46,388 nucleotides of DNA from Amycolatopsis anabasis (GCF_009765355.1 NZ_VTHK01000058.1:1-46388), one strand, 5' to 3'. Shown: positions 1-9,225, counted from the first letter of the stretch. The notes: generated by a model from the letters alone, not told the origin. Numbers and translations are program-made.

Positions 1-50
1 GAAACCCGCTACGCCGCAGACTGACACGCCATATTTGCCTTACGAATCAA

Positions 51-77
51 TAGAACCGGTCTGTCCACTCACGACCC
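51..77. repeat. Direct repeat copy 1 (27 bp)
   Basis: This 27-bp stretch starts tagaaccgg and ends cactcacgaccc. It recurs at 258-284 with five mismatches in the centre. The rest of 1-285 holds no convincing gene: overlapping short frames on both strands lack ribosome sites and coding bias. The element looks like part of a short interspersed intergenic repeat; that it is spread over the genome is an inference. Confidence 0.5.
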
Positions 78-236
78 ACCCCAATCGGCGACGGGTCCCG
101 AACCGCACCCGGCCCGCTCGGGGCGGCACTCTGGCGGGAAAGTGCCGCCGAGTACCCGAAAACGCGTGCACTTTCGGTCGCCCGCTGGAACCGCACTTCG
201 CCGACCAAGCACAAGCAAGGGAGCCGAGTGCGTGGG

Positions 237-282
237 GTCGTGAGCGTTTACGCCGGTTAGAACCGGACGGAACACTCACGAC
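237..282 (-). terminator. Nested hairpin downstream of the DsbA-like gene
   Basis: Outer arms gtcgtgag (237-244) and ctcacgac (275-282) are perfectly complementary, and an inner hairpin ccggtt-ag-aaccgg (253-266) sits between them. The structure lies just past the stop codon at 286 of the minus-strand DsbA-like gene, so it could end that transcript. There is no T tract, which is common for actinobacterial terminators. Its right part is also the second repeat copy (258-284), so it may instead be a mobile or repetitive palindrome. Confidence 0.4.
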
Positions 283-284
283 CC
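258..284. repeat. Direct repeat copy 2 (27 bp)
   Basis: Second copy of the element at 51-77, in the same orientation, with identical ends (tagaaccgg and cactcacgaccc). It forms the right half of the nested hairpin at 237-282, whereas the first copy has no equally good partner arm. Confidence 0.5.
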
Positions 285-285
285 G

Positions 286-1074
286 CTACTGCTTGTTACC
301 GGCCGCCTTGATCAAACCGTCCAGCCAGCCGGGCACCGAGGTGTCCACGACCTGGTCACCGACCGCGACCGTCGGCGTGCCCCGGAAGCCCTTGGAGCCG
401 TCGCGCCGGGTCGCCTGCAGATGCGGCGCCTGTTCGGCGGCGCTCATCCCGGCGTTGACCTCCTGGTCGTACTTGCCGCTCGTGACCGCCTGCGCGAAGT
501 CGTCGCCGAGGCCGAGCGCGCGGCCGAGCGCGATGAGCTGCTGCTTGTCGTACCCCCGGCCACCCTCGTCGGGCTGGCTGCCGAACAGGCTGTCGTGGAA
601 CTGCACGAACTTGCCGCCGTCGGCCGCGGCCAGCGCCGCGTTGGCCGAATCGAGCGAGTACCCGGGCGGGTTCGAAGCGGAGTTCAGCATCGGCAGCATG
701 TGGTAGCGGACCTTGATCGTGCCCGCGTTGAGGTTCCGCTCCAGGTCCGCGGAGTTCGCCTTCTCGAACTGCCCGCAGGCCGGGCACAGGAAGTCCGCGT
801 AGACGTCCACGGTGAGCTTCGCGGTGTCCTTGCCCGCGAGCACGGTGCCCCCGTCGCGGGCGACCGGGTAGCCCACCTCCTTGGACACCACGGGAATCGC
901 CTGCTCGGCGGTCCGCTCGGTCTTCGACTTGGTGAAGTACACCCCGGCGATGACCCCGGCGGCGAGCAGGACCACGGCGACCACGGCGACGATCGTCGAG
1001 CGCCGGGCGCCCGGTCTCGCGGCGGCCACCGCCTTCGCGCCCTTGCTCCGCTTCCGATTCCCGGTTCCAGCCAC
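286..1074 (-). CDS. DsbA-family thioredoxin-fold protein, membrane-anchored
   Basis: Predicted 262-residue extracytoplasmic thiol oxidoreductase. A basic N-terminus (residues 1-26) is followed by one membrane helix (about 27-47) and a DsbA/thioredoxin-like domain with the active site CPAC (97-100, within FLCPACGQF) and the cis-proline loop GTPT near the C-terminus. Actinobacterial proteins of this form oxidise or shuffle disulfides on exported proteins. The GTG start at 1074 is chosen because aagggatc lies just upstream and the anchor begins there; a much longer upstream frame on this strand has no coding character. The gene is divergent from the CopD-CtaG gene, which could link it to oxidase or copper-protein maturation, but that is inference from position only. 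Confidence 0.85.
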   Translation of the reverse strand: MAGTGNRKRSKGAKAVAAARPGARRSTIVAVVAVVLLAAGVIAGVYFTKSKTERTAEQAIPVVSKEVGYPVARDGGTVLAGKDTAKLTVDVYADFLCPACGQFEKANSADLERNLNAGTIKVRYHMLPMLNSASNPPGYSLDSANAALAAADGGKFVQFHDSLFGSQPDEGGRGYDKQQLIALGRALGLGDDFAQAVTSGKYDQEVNAGMSAAEQAPHLQATRRDGSKGFRGTPTVAVGDQVVDTSVPGWLDGLIKAAGNKQ

Positions 1075-1197
1075 TGAAGATCCCTTTCGCGTACTTCTCG
1101 TCCGTCTCACGAGTCGGATACCGGACCGGTTCGGTTCCCGGTGCGACCGAGACCACAAGCGGGAACTCGGTCCGAACCGCGGCCGACCAGTGGAATC

Positions 1198-3147
1198 GTG
1201 CTGGGACGTTCTCGCGGTGCTCTCCTGGTCGCCGCGCTCCTGGCGGCCGCGGTGGTGGTCGCCATCACGCTCGCCTCGAGCGACGTGTACGCGTTGCTCG
1301 GCGACACCGATCCCGGCGCCCTGACCTCGTTCGGCGCGGGTCTGCTGCGACTGGTCGCCAAGGGCGCGGGCGCGGTGTGCGCGGGCGCGCTGGTGTTCGC
1401 CGTGTTCCTGGCCAGAAGCTCGACGGGCAGGCTCGACGTGGACGGGTACGCCGCGCTGCGGCTCGCCGGGCGGGCGGCCGCCGTGTGGTCGGTGGCCGCG
1501 GCCGCGCTGGTGCCGTTCGACGCGGCGGACGGCTCGGGGCAGCCGGTGTCCCTCGCGCACCTGCCCGAGCTGATCGACGCGATGGAGCAGCCGAAGGCGT
1601 GGCTGATCACGCTGGCCACGACCACGATCGTCGCCGTCGCCTGCCGGTTCGTGCTGTCCTGGCGCACCACGCTGCTGCTGGCCGTGCTCGCGCTGTTCGC
1701 CCTGCTGCCGCCGGTCCTGGTCGGGCACGCGTCGATCGGCGCCTGGCACGACGTGGCGACGAACTCGATCGTGTGGCACGTGGTGGCCGCGTCGGTGTGG
1801 ATCGGCGCGCTGGTCGCGCTGCTGGCCCGGCTCCGGCGCGGCGGCGGGGACCTGGCGCTGCGCCGCTACCACCGGCTGACCGTGTGCTGCTGGGTGGTGC
1901 TCGGTGCGTCCGGCGTGGTGAACGGGGTGATCGGCGCCGGGTGGGGCGGCCTCACGTCGACCGGATACGGGCGCCTCGTCCTGGTGAAACTCGCCGGGCT
2001 CCTCGCACTCGGCGCGGGGTGCGTGTTCGTCCGCCGCCGCTTCGGGACGAACTCGGCGAGCCGGGTGGTGGTCGTCGAACTCGTCATCCTCGGCCTGATG
2101 ATGGGCGTGTCGGTCGGCCTCGCCCACCTGCCGCCGCCGACGTTCTTCAGCCATCCGGCGTCGGCGATCGAAACGCTCATCGGGTACGAGCTGCCGGACC
2201 CGCCCACCGTGCTCGCCTTGCTCACCGAATGGCGGTTCGACCTGATCCTCGGCGCGTTCGGGGTCCTGGCCGTCACGCTGTACCTGCTGGGCGTGCGCCG
2301 GTTGCGGCGGCGGGGCGACCGGTGGCCGGTCGGCCGCACGATCGCGTGGATCGGCGGCTGGGCCGCGGTGCTCGCCGCCACCTCGTCCGGGCTGGGCAAG
2401 TACTCCCCCAGCACGTTCGCGCTGCACATGGTCACCCATATGACGTTGAACATGCTGGCCCCGGTGCTGCTCGTCCTGGCCGGTCCGATCACCCTCGCAC
2501 TGCGCGCGCTTCCGGTGGCGGGCAAGGAGAATCCGCCCGGTCCGCGCGAGTGGCTGCGGTCGGTCGTGCACTCCCGGGTCGCGCGGTTCTTCGGCCACCC
2601 GCTGGTCGCCGCCGCGCTGTTCGTCGGCTCCTACTACGCCCTCTACTTCTCCGGCCTGTTCGGCGAGGCGATGCGGTACCACTGGGCGCACCAGCTGATG
2701 AACGTGCACTTCCTGGTCACCGGCTACCTCTTCTACTGGCTGGTGATCGGTGTCGACCAGGCGCCGCGGACCCTGCCGCATCTGGCGAAGCTCGGCATGC
2801 TGTTCGCGGTCATGCCGTTCCACGCGTTCTTCGCGGTGGTCCTGATGAACAAGCAGACCGTGATCGCGGAGACGTTCTACCGCTACCTCTCGCTGCCCTG
2901 GCTGCCCGATCTGCTCGGCAACCAGCGGCTCGGCGGCGGGATCGCGTGGGCGACCGGGGAGATCCCGCTGGTGATCGTGCTGATCGCGCTGCTCGTCCAG
3001 TGGGCCCGGCACGACGAACGCGCCGCCCGCCGCGCGGACCGCCGAGCCGATCAGGGCCACGACGACGAGCTGGCCGCCTACAACGCGATGCTCGCCCAGC
3101 TCGCCGCGGGAACTCGGGACGCCCGGCACCCGACTGGTGGACCGTGA
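1198..3147 (+). CDS. CopD-CtaG fusion: copper/cytochrome oxidase assembly membrane protein
   Basis: A polytopic membrane protein of about 649 residues. The N-terminal half (about 1-300) resembles the CopD copper-resistance/uptake family and includes the paired segments around HVVAASVWIGALVALL. The C-terminal part (about 350-600) matches the caa3-type CtaG assembly family, with histidine-rich motifs HMVTHMTLNML and HQLMNVHF in membrane helices that could bind copper. The combined architecture is common in actinobacteria. The start is uncertain: GTG at 1198 sits directly before the first hydrophobic segment, and an in-frame GTG at 1141 would add 19 residues. The stop overlaps the GTG of the next gene by 4 nt, so the two genes are translationally coupled and probably share copper handling: this protein supplying copper to the oxidase, the ATPase moving it across the membrane. 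Confidence 0.85.
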   Translation: MLGRSRGALLVAALLAAAVVVAITLASSDVYALLGDTDPGALTSFGAGLLRLVAKGAGAVCAGALVFAVFLARSSTGRLDVDGYAALRLAGRAAAVWSVAAAALVPFDAADGSGQPVSLAHLPELIDAMEQPKAWLITLATTTIVAVACRFVLSWRTTLLLAVLALFALLPPVLVGHASIGAWHDVATNSIVWHVVAASVWIGALVALLARLRRGGGDLALRRYHRLTVCCWVVLGASGVVNGVIGAGWGGLTSTGYGRLVLVKLAGLLALGAGCVFVRRRFGTNSASRVVVVELVILGLMMGVSVGLAHLPPPTFFSHPASAIETLIGYELPDPPTVLALLTEWRFDLILGAFGVLAVTLYLLGVRRLRRRGDRWPVGRTIAWIGGWAAVLAATSSGLGKYSPSTFALHMVTHMTLNMLAPVLLVLAGPITLALRALPVAGKENPPGPREWLRSVVHSRVARFFGHPLVAAALFVGSYYALYFSGLFGEAMRYHWAHQLMNVHFLVTGYLFYWLVIGVDQAPRTLPHLAKLGMLFAVMPFHAFFAVVLMNKQTVIAETFYRYLSLPWLPDLLGNQRLGGGIAWATGEIPLVIVLIALLVQWARHDERAARRADRRADQGHDDELAAYNAMLAQLAAGTRDARHPTGGP

Positions 3148-5363
3148 TCTCCCAAACCGAGCCGGTTGAGCTCGCGGTCGGTGGCATGACCTGCGCGGCC
3201 TGCGCGGCGCGCGTGGAACGTTCGCTGAACAAGCTCCCCGGCGTGCGGGCCACGGTCAACTACGCGACCGAGAAGGCGACCGTGCACCCTCCGGCCGACC
3301 TCGACCCCGGCGAGCTGGTGGCCTGCGTCGAGCGCGCCGGGTACTCGGCCGCGCTCGCCGGCCCCGAGCCCGTCGACGAGAACACGGCTCGCGCGCTCGA
3401 TCTGCGCCGCCGGATGACCGTCGCGGCACTGCTCGCGCTGCCGCTCGGCAACCTCTCCATCGCGCTCGCCCTGGTCCCGTCCCTGCGCTTCCCGTACTGG
3501 GAGCTGGTCTGCCTCGCACTGGCCACCCCGGTCGTGTTCTGGTCCGCGCTGCCGTTCCACCGCGCCGCCCTGCGCGGGCTCCGGCACCGGACGTCCACTA
3601 TGGACACCCTGGTCTCGCTCGGCGTGCTGACCTCGTACGGCTGGTCGGCCTGGTCGGTGCTGTTCGGCGATCCGTCGGGGCCGGGCTACTGGCTCGGGTT
3701 CGGCGCCACCGCGGCCGGGGCGGACGCGGTCTACCTCGACGTGGCCGCGGGGGTCACCACGTTCCTGCTGGCCGGGCGGTACTTCGAGTCCCGGTCCCGG
3801 CGCAGCGCCGCCGACCTGCTCCGCGCGCTCGACGCCCTGGCCGCGAAGGAGGTGCGCGTCCTCGCCGACGGCGTCGAGCGACTGGTGCCGATCGGGCAGC
3901 TGGCCACCGGTGACGAGTTCGTGGTCAAACCCGGCGAGAAGATCGCCGCCGACGGGGTGGTCGTGCGGGGCGGCTCGGCGGTGGACACCAGCACGGTCAC
4001 CGGGGAATCGGTCCCCGCCGAGATCGGCCCCGGCGACCGGGTCATCGGCGGCAGCGTCAGCACCAGCGGGCGGCTCGTCGTGCGCGCGACCGCGGTCGGC
4101 GCCGCGGCCCAGCTCGCGCGGATGAGCGTGCTCGCCGAACAGGCGCAGGAACGCAAGGCGAACGTGCAGAAGCTGGTCGACCGGATCTGCTTCTACTTCG
4201 TGCCGACGGTGCTGGCCCTGGCCGCCGTGACCTTCGCGGGCTGGCTCTTCGCGGGCGAACCGGGCCGGGCGGCGTTCGGCGCGGCGGTGTCCGTGCTGAT
4301 CATCGCCTGCCCGTGCGCGCTCGGGCTCGCCACGCCCACCGCCCTGATGGTCGGCGTGGGGCGCGGCGCGCAGCTCGGCATCCTGATCAAGGGGCCGGAC
4401 GCGCTGGAGGCCAGCCGGGAGATCGACACCGTGGTGCTGGACAAGACCGGCACGGTCACCACCGGCCGCATGACGGTCAGCGGGGTGCATCCCGTCGACG
4501 GGGTGTCGCGTGCGGAGGTCCTGCGCCTGGCGGGTGCGGTGGAGGCCGCGTCCGAACACGCCATCGCCGCCGCGATCACCGCCCTCGCCCGCGAAGAGGT
4601 GGGCGCGCTGCCGGAGGCGACCGGTTTCGAGGCGCTGCCCGGCCTCGGCGCCCGGGCCGCTGTGGACGGCGGGAAAGTCCTCATCGGACGGTCCCGGCTG
4701 CTCGCCGAGCACGGCGTCCCGGTCCCCGACGAGCTCGCGGAAACCGTTACCGCCGAACAGGAACGCGGCGCCACCGTGGTCGTGCTCGCATGTGACGATC
4801 GCACCCTGGCCGCCCTCGCGGTGCACGACGAGGTCAAACCGTCGGCACGGGCCGCGGTCGACGCGTTGCACCGGTTGGGCCTGCGGACCGTGCTGCTCAC
4901 CGGGGACCACGCGGCGACCGCGCGGACGGTCGCCGCCGAGGTCGGCATCGGCGAGGTGATCGCCGAGGTCCTGCCGGACGAGAAGGCCGCCACGATCCGC
5001 CGCCTGCAGCACGAGGGCCGGGTGGTCGCGATGGCGGGCGACGGCATCAACGACGCGCCCGCGCTGGCCACCGCCGACCTCGGGATGGCGATGGCGCACG
5101 GCACGGACATCGCGATGAAGTCGGCCGACCTCATCCTGGTCCGCGAGGATCTGCGGGTCGCGCCGGACGCGATCCGGCTCGCGCACCGCACGCTGCGCAC
5201 GATTCGCGGCAACCTGCTCTGGGCGTTCGGCTACAACCTCGCCGCGCTCCCGCTCGCCGCGTTCGGGCTGCTCAACCCGCTGATCGCGGGCGCGGCCATG
5301 TCGCTGTCGTCGGTGCTGGTGGTGTCCAACAGCCTGCGGCTGCGCAACTTCACCGGGAGCTGA
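3144..5363 (+). CDS. copA: P1B-type copper-translocating ATPase
   Basis: A heavy-metal ATPase of 739 residues. It has one N-terminal metal-binding domain with GMTCAAC (Cys17, Cys20), an actuator TGES motif, the transmembrane copper site CPC (Cys389/Cys391), the phosphorylation motif DKTGT (Asp433), GDGIND (632-637), and later helices with GYN and MSLSS motifs. These mark the P1B-1 Cu+ subgroup. The nucleotide-binding HP signature, usually SEHP, reads SEHA at 470-473. The GTG start overlaps the previous stop (GTGA) and is preceded by ggtgg. The protein would export Cu+ from the cytosol or deliver it for cytochrome oxidase assembly with its CtaG-like neighbour. Confidence 0.92.
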   Translation: MISQTEPVELAVGGMTCAACAARVERSLNKLPGVRATVNYATEKATVHPPADLDPGELVACVERAGYSAALAGPEPVDENTARALDLRRRMTVAALLALPLGNLSIALALVPSLRFPYWELVCLALATPVVFWSALPFHRAALRGLRHRTSTMDTLVSLGVLTSYGWSAWSVLFGDPSGPGYWLGFGATAAGADAVYLDVAAGVTTFLLAGRYFESRSRRSAADLLRALDALAAKEVRVLADGVERLVPIGQLATGDEFVVKPGEKIAADGVVVRGGSAVDTSTVTGESVPAEIGPGDRVIGGSVSTSGRLVVRATAVGAAAQLARMSVLAEQAQERKANVQKLVDRICFYFVPTVLALAAVTFAGWLFAGEPGRAAFGAAVSVLIIACPCALGLATPTALMVGVGRGAQLGILIKGPDALEASREIDTVVLDKTGTVTTGRMTVSGVHPVDGVSRAEVLRLAGAVEAASEHAIAAAITALAREEVGALPEATGFEALPGLGARAAVDGGKVLIGRSRLLAEHGVPVPDELAETVTAEQERGATVVVLACDDRTLAALAVHDEVKPSARAAVDALHRLGLRTVLLTGDHAATARTVAAEVGIGEVIAEVLPDEKAATIRRLQHEGRVVAMAGDGINDAPALATADLGMAMAHGTDIAMKSADLILVREDLRVAPDAIRLAHRTLRTIRGNLLWAFGYNLAALPLAAFGLLNPLIAGAAMSLSSVLVVSNSLRLRNFTGS

Positions 5364-5390
5364 TTTCCGGCATGGACTAGGTTCCCCAGG

Positions 5391-6368
5391 GTGGAAACCG
5401 TCACCCTCGACGGGGTGGATCGCGGTCTCGTGCACGCGCTCCACCTCGACGGCCGCGCCCCGTTCAGCCGGATCGCCGACGTGCTCGGCGTCTCGGAGAA
5501 CACCGTCGCCCGCCGCTACCGGCGGCTGCGGTCGGCCGGAGTGCTGCGGGTGGTGGGCGCCGTGGACGGGGTCCGGCTCGGGTACGTCTCGTGGACCATC
5601 CGGCTGCGGTGCACCCCGGACGCGGCGAGCCCGCTGGCCGCGGCGCTCGCGCGGCGGCCGGACACGTTCTGGGTGCACATCCTGTCCGGGGGCACCGAGA
5701 TCTCCTGCAACGCCCAGGCTCGCGGCGAGGACGAACGGGACGCGCTGCTGCTGGAGAAACTACCGCGCACGAACCGGGTGCTCGCGATGAGCGCGCATTC
5801 CATCCTGCGCGGCTTCGCCGGACCGGACGGCTGGGGTGGCGCGGTCGCGCTGTCGGCGAAACAGGCCGAACGCCTGCGGCCCGCCCCGCCGGATCCGGGG
5901 GACGAGCCGATCGCCCTGGCCGAGGACGAGCACGCGTTGCTGGAGCCGCTGTCCCGCGACGGGCGGGCGAGCTACGCGGAACTGGCCGCGAGCACCGGCT
6001 GGTCGGAATCCACCGTGAAACGGCGTCTGGAACAGCTGCGCCGCACCGGGATTCTGGTCTACCAGCTGGAAATCCCGCCCGCGGCGCTCGGGTACCGCGC
6101 CGAGGCGAGGCTGTGGATGTCGGTACGGCCGTCCGATCTGGTCTCGGTGGCCGAAACGCTCGCCGGGCACCCCGAGATCCTGTTCGTCGCGGTCACCACC
6201 GGCGCGACGAACCTGGTCGCGGTGGTCGCCTGCCGGGACTCCGCCGATCTGTACCGGTACCTGACCGAACGCGTCAGCCCGCTGGACGCCGTGCACACCG
6301 TGGAGACGGCGCCGGTGGTCCGGACGGTCAAGCGGTCGGGGACGCCGCTACCGCTTCGATCCCTTTGA
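5391..6368 (+). CDS. Lrp/AsnC-family regulator, tandem-domain form
   Basis: A 325-residue regulator made of two AsnC/Lrp-like halves. Each has a winged helix (first around SRIADVLGVSENTVARR, second around YAELAASTGWSESTVKRR) followed by an alpha/beta ligand-sensing domain. Classical Lrp proteins have about 150 residues, so this is the double-length type common in actinobacteria. The GTG start at 5391 has a weak upstream cagg. It lies 27 bp after the ATPase, and its 3' end overlaps the convergent membrane-protein gene by 41 bp. The effector and target genes cannot be read from the sequence. Confidence 0.85.
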   Translation: METVTLDGVDRGLVHALHLDGRAPFSRIADVLGVSENTVARRYRRLRSAGVLRVVGAVDGVRLGYVSWTIRLRCTPDAASPLAAALARRPDTFWVHILSGGTEISCNAQARGEDERDALLLEKLPRTNRVLAMSAHSILRGFAGPDGWGGAVALSAKQAERLRPAPPDPGDEPIALAEDEHALLEPLSRDGRASYAELAASTGWSESTVKRRLEQLRRTGILVYQLEIPPAALGYRAEARLWMSVRPSDLVSVAETLAGHPEILFVAVTTGATNLVAVVACRDSADLYRYLTERVSPLDAVHTVETAPVVRTVKRSGTPLPLRSL

Positions 6369-8001
6369 CGCCGCGCTTCTGCCAGTTCCACACCGGGTTC
6401 AGGGCCGGTTCGGCGTGCAGCACGTGGCTGAGCACCCGCCATTTGGTGGCCTCGTCGACCTGCCCGGGGTGGGCCGGGACTTCGCCGTCGACCGGCGGGT
6501 ACGTCTTGAGGTAGTCGGTTGCCGTGCGAATTCCCTGGTTCCGCAACAGATCGCGGTCCTTGGTGCCTTGTCGCAGATGCACGTCCGGGTTGTCCTTCGC
6601 GAGTTTGCGTTCCTTGCGCGTGTTCTCCGTCCGGCCCAGCCGCAGGTAGAGGTGCGCCTGGTCGAGCCAGTCGACGATCCGGCTGACCGGTACCCGGGTG
6701 TGCAGGATGACCTCGACCAGATTCGCCGTGGTCAGGCTCTGCAGATCCTCGATGCCCTCTTCGAGCAGCCTCGACTCGTACCACACGTTCATCCCGTCGA
6801 GCTGGGTCAGCGGGTAGTCCGGGCTGATCGACGGAACCGCGTCGCGCAGCGCGACGGCGGCGGCCCGCTGCAGGGCGCGCAGGCCGACGATCGGGAACAG
6901 GCCGACCACGAACGCGACGACCAGCTGGACGTGCACCTCGATCCCGCCCATCACCTGGTACAGCGCGGCGACGACGAGCAACGCGACGATGATGCGCAGC
7001 ACCGCGGCCGCGTACGCGCTCGGCCGCAGGTCGCTCTGGAAGAAGCGGCGGAGCAACGTCTGCGTGATGAAGAAGTAGGCGCCGAGGAAGGCGTACTTGA
7101 GCACGTCCCAGCCGCCCTCGGGGGCGGTGAGGAAACCGAAGTCCCACAGCACCGCGGCCCAGCCCACCGCGAGCGTGACGGTGAGCAGGAAGAGCGGGAA
7201 CAGGCTCCCGACCCGCACCCCGGACTCGGCGTCGACCTCGCCGCTGGACACGGACTGGCCGTAGTAGGCGTCGAACTTCTGCCGGTAGATGCTGTGCCGC
7301 CCGGTGTACAGCGGACCGCCGCCGCTGACCCACTCGGCGAAGTATTCCGAAGTGGACGGGGGCCGCGGCAGGTACTGCGGTTCGTCCAGCTTCAACCGGT
7401 GCAGGTACAGCACGTATTCGTCCCAGAGCGCGCCCGCGCGCTGGCCGAGGAACCGGATGTAGAGCCAGCCGGGCAGGAAGGAAAGGCACCACAACGCGAA
7501 CAGCGCCAGGAAGGTCACATCGAGCGGCCAGTGCCGGTGGGCCGGCAGCCAGGCGAACACGAACGTCACCAGGACCACCAGGCCGATCAGCAGGTTCATG
7601 GCGCCGCTGGCGATCTGGCGGCGCAGCCAGGTGGCGCGCTTGGGCTTGGCGGGCCGTTTCGCGCCCGGCGACCCACCCACGGGCTCGGCGATCCGGGCCC
7701 AGATCATTTCCAGCGCGCTCGGGTCCACGTCGACCAGCAGGGTGGCCAGGCGGGCCGCGGCCTGGCGGCGGGCGTCGGGAGACCCGTCTTCGGCGAGGCC
7801 GCGCAGTTCCGGGTCCTTTTCCAGGAGCAGGGCGAGTTCGGTGAGCAGCGCGCCGTCGAGATCGGGATCGTGCTGGGCGGGCCGCCGCCTGCGCCGGAAC
7901 GTCTCCCGGCGGGTCTCCTGGTCTTCGGCCGCCGTGCGGCGCAGGAACGGAAGCAGATAGGTCGCGAGCAGGCCGGTTTGCGCGCTTCTTGGCATCACCA
8001 T
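6328..8001 (-). CDS. Unrecognised membrane protein with six predicted helices
   Basis: A 557-residue protein of unknown function. A soluble N-terminal part (about 1-135) rich in Arg/Asp/Leu precedes about six hydrophobic helices (among them NLLIGLVVLVTFVFAWL, SLFPLFLLTVTLAVGW, LRIIVALLVVAAL and VQLVVAFVVGLFPIVGL). The C-terminal soluble region has segments such as GIEDLQSLTTANLVEVIL and VSRIVDWLDQAHLYLRLG that look like helical SAM or helix-hairpin-helix-type units. The ATG at 8001 is chosen because aaggggga sits 7 nt upstream; an in-frame ATG two codons on is the alternative. The gene follows the APH-like gene on the same strand after 112 bp. It overlaps the end of the convergent Lrp gene by 41 bp. 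Confidence 0.75.
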   Translation of the reverse strand: MVMPRSAQTGLLATYLLPFLRRTAAEDQETRRETFRRRRRPAQHDPDLDGALLTELALLLEKDPELRGLAEDGSPDARRQAAARLATLLVDVDPSALEMIWARIAEPVGGSPGAKRPAKPKRATWLRRQIASGAMNLLIGLVVLVTFVFAWLPAHRHWPLDVTFLALFALWCLSFLPGWLYIRFLGQRAGALWDEYVLYLHRLKLDEPQYLPRPPSTSEYFAEWVSGGGPLYTGRHSIYRQKFDAYYGQSVSSGEVDAESGVRVGSLFPLFLLTVTLAVGWAAVLWDFGFLTAPEGGWDVLKYAFLGAYFFITQTLLRRFFQSDLRPSAYAAAVLRIIVALLVVAALYQVMGGIEVHVQLVVAFVVGLFPIVGLRALQRAAAVALRDAVPSISPDYPLTQLDGMNVWYESRLLEEGIEDLQSLTTANLVEVILHTRVPVSRIVDWLDQAHLYLRLGRTENTRKERKLAKDNPDVHLRQGTKDRDLLRNQGIRTATDYLKTYPPVDGEVPAHPGQVDEATKWRVLSHVLHAEPALNPVWNWQKRGVKGIEAVAASPTA

Positions 8002-8113
8002 CGAAAGTCCCCCTTCACGCCGGCGCAGCCCGCGCGGCGTCCCGAGGACAAGATAGGCCCACCCGGCCGGATTGTGTCCGATTATCCTCCGAATGACGCA
8101 GTGCCCGTTAGTT

Positions 8114-9040
8114 TCAGAGGCTAAGCAATGCGCGTTCCACCCAGTTCTCGAAGTGCTGCCAGGCGACGTGATCATCAGCCGTTTCCGGTTCCACTTCGTC
8201 GAGGACCGAATCGGCCGCGTCGAGGAGGTCCCAGTACGGGTGATGCCGATCCTGCCCGGACGCGGACCGGTACCCGGCGAGGAACCGGTCCGCGACGCCG
8301 ATGTCGTACTGCTGGACGAGGTTGATCCGCATGCGCGCGAGATCGATGCCGTGCGGACCGATGCAGCCGGTGGTCCAGTCCACGACCCCGGTCAGGATCC
8401 CGTCGCGCCAGAGGACCTGGTCCGGGTGGAAGTCGCGGTGGAGGAAACCGTCGGCGCCCCGGACGGTGTCGCGCGGCGGCGGGCCGTCGAGGATGGTGAA
8501 AACCTTCTCCCAGACAACGGGTTTCGCCGACCAGCGCGGAACTTCGCGTTCCCCGTCGATCGCGGGGTCGTAGTAGGTGTCGTACGGCTGCGGGGCGAGG
8601 GGATCGCCCGGGTCGATTTCGACCTCGTGGATGGTGGCCAGCATATCCGCGAGCTGACCGAGGAATCGGTCGAGGTCGTCGGGAACGTCCTCGGTGTCGC
8701 CGGGAATCCGAGTGGTGAGCAGGGCCGGAACGTCACAGGTCTGCGGGGTGAGGTCGATCCCGACGAGTTCGGGCGCCGGAACTTCGGTCTCGGCGAGCAA
8801 GCGGAGCGCCACGGCTTCATTGGCCGGGCGATACCACGGATCCCGGACTATCCGCTCGGTGTCGTGGAAGCGGCGCAGCACGAATTCTTCGGTTTCCGCC
8901 ACGGTCGCCGCCTCGGCATCGATGGCATGCAGCGTGGTCGAACCGCGGCCCAGGTAACGAACGGAGCCGATCGCCATCTCCGCACCGACAACCCGACGCA
9001 CCCAGTGAAGCGCCCGCTCCGGAAGGAGCTCCCCAGTCAC
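8114..9040 (-). CDS. APH/choline-kinase-fold phosphotransferase-like protein
   Basis: A 308-residue protein of the aminoglycoside phosphotransferase fold. The Brenner-type catalytic loop reads HRDFHPDQVLW, with catalytic Asp203, and the metal-binding acid is in VVDW (Asp221). An N-lobe lysine/arginine region lies around EEFVLRRF. The loop position usually filled by Asn (HxDxxxxN) is Gln208, so nucleotide or metal handling may differ. GTG at 9040 has ggggatc upstream; the longer in-frame ATG at 9121 adds 27 residues without coding character. The substrate is unknown: the family also covers homoserine, choline and macrolide kinases, so a resistance role should not be assumed. Confidence 0.8.
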   Translation of the reverse strand: MTGELLPERALHWVRRVVGAEMAIGSVRYLGRGSTTLHAIDAEAATVAETEEFVLRRFHDTERIVRDPWYRPANEAVALRLLAETEVPAPELVGIDLTPQTCDVPALLTTRIPGDTEDVPDDLDRFLGQLADMLATIHEVEIDPGDPLAPQPYDTYYDPAIDGEREVPRWSAKPVVWEKVFTILDGPPPRDTVRGADGFLHRDFHPDQVLWRDGILTGVVDWTTGCIGPHGIDLARMRINLVQQYDIGVADRFLAGYRSASGQDRHHPYWDLLDAADSVLDEVEPETADDHVAWQHFENWVERALLSL

Positions 9041-9225
9041 GTGATCCCCATTCTGTGCAACGTCCTGCTGCCAAGTTAGCGATGCCCGCCCGGAGTGTCG
9101 AGGCGGAAAACCCCCACACACCGCTCACGAATCCACCCACCCGAGTTGTTCGAACGCAAGCGACCTGTTCGCCTCACTGATCGACCGCACTCGGCCGGTT
9201 CCGCCGACGTGCCACCGGGCTGAGG

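Noticed and set aside
286..3129. A 947-codon minus-strand frame extending the DsbA-like gene
   Set aside because: Its first two thirds are antisense to the CopD-CtaG gene and read as Arg/Gly/His-rich noise; only the part from 1074 has family motifs and a ribosome site.
1377..3143. In-frame upstream extension of the copper ATPase
   Set aside because: It overlaps the CopD-CtaG gene in another frame and reads as Arg-rich noise; GTG at 3144 with stop overlap is the natural start.
3078..5678. An 866-codon minus-strand frame opposite the copper ATPase
   Set aside because: Typical high-GC antisense shadow without recognisable domains; the plus strand encodes an unambiguous P1B ATPase.
8114..9040. 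Aminoglycoside resistance gene
   Set aside because: Only the fold is supported; the family covers many substrates and no resistance context is seen.
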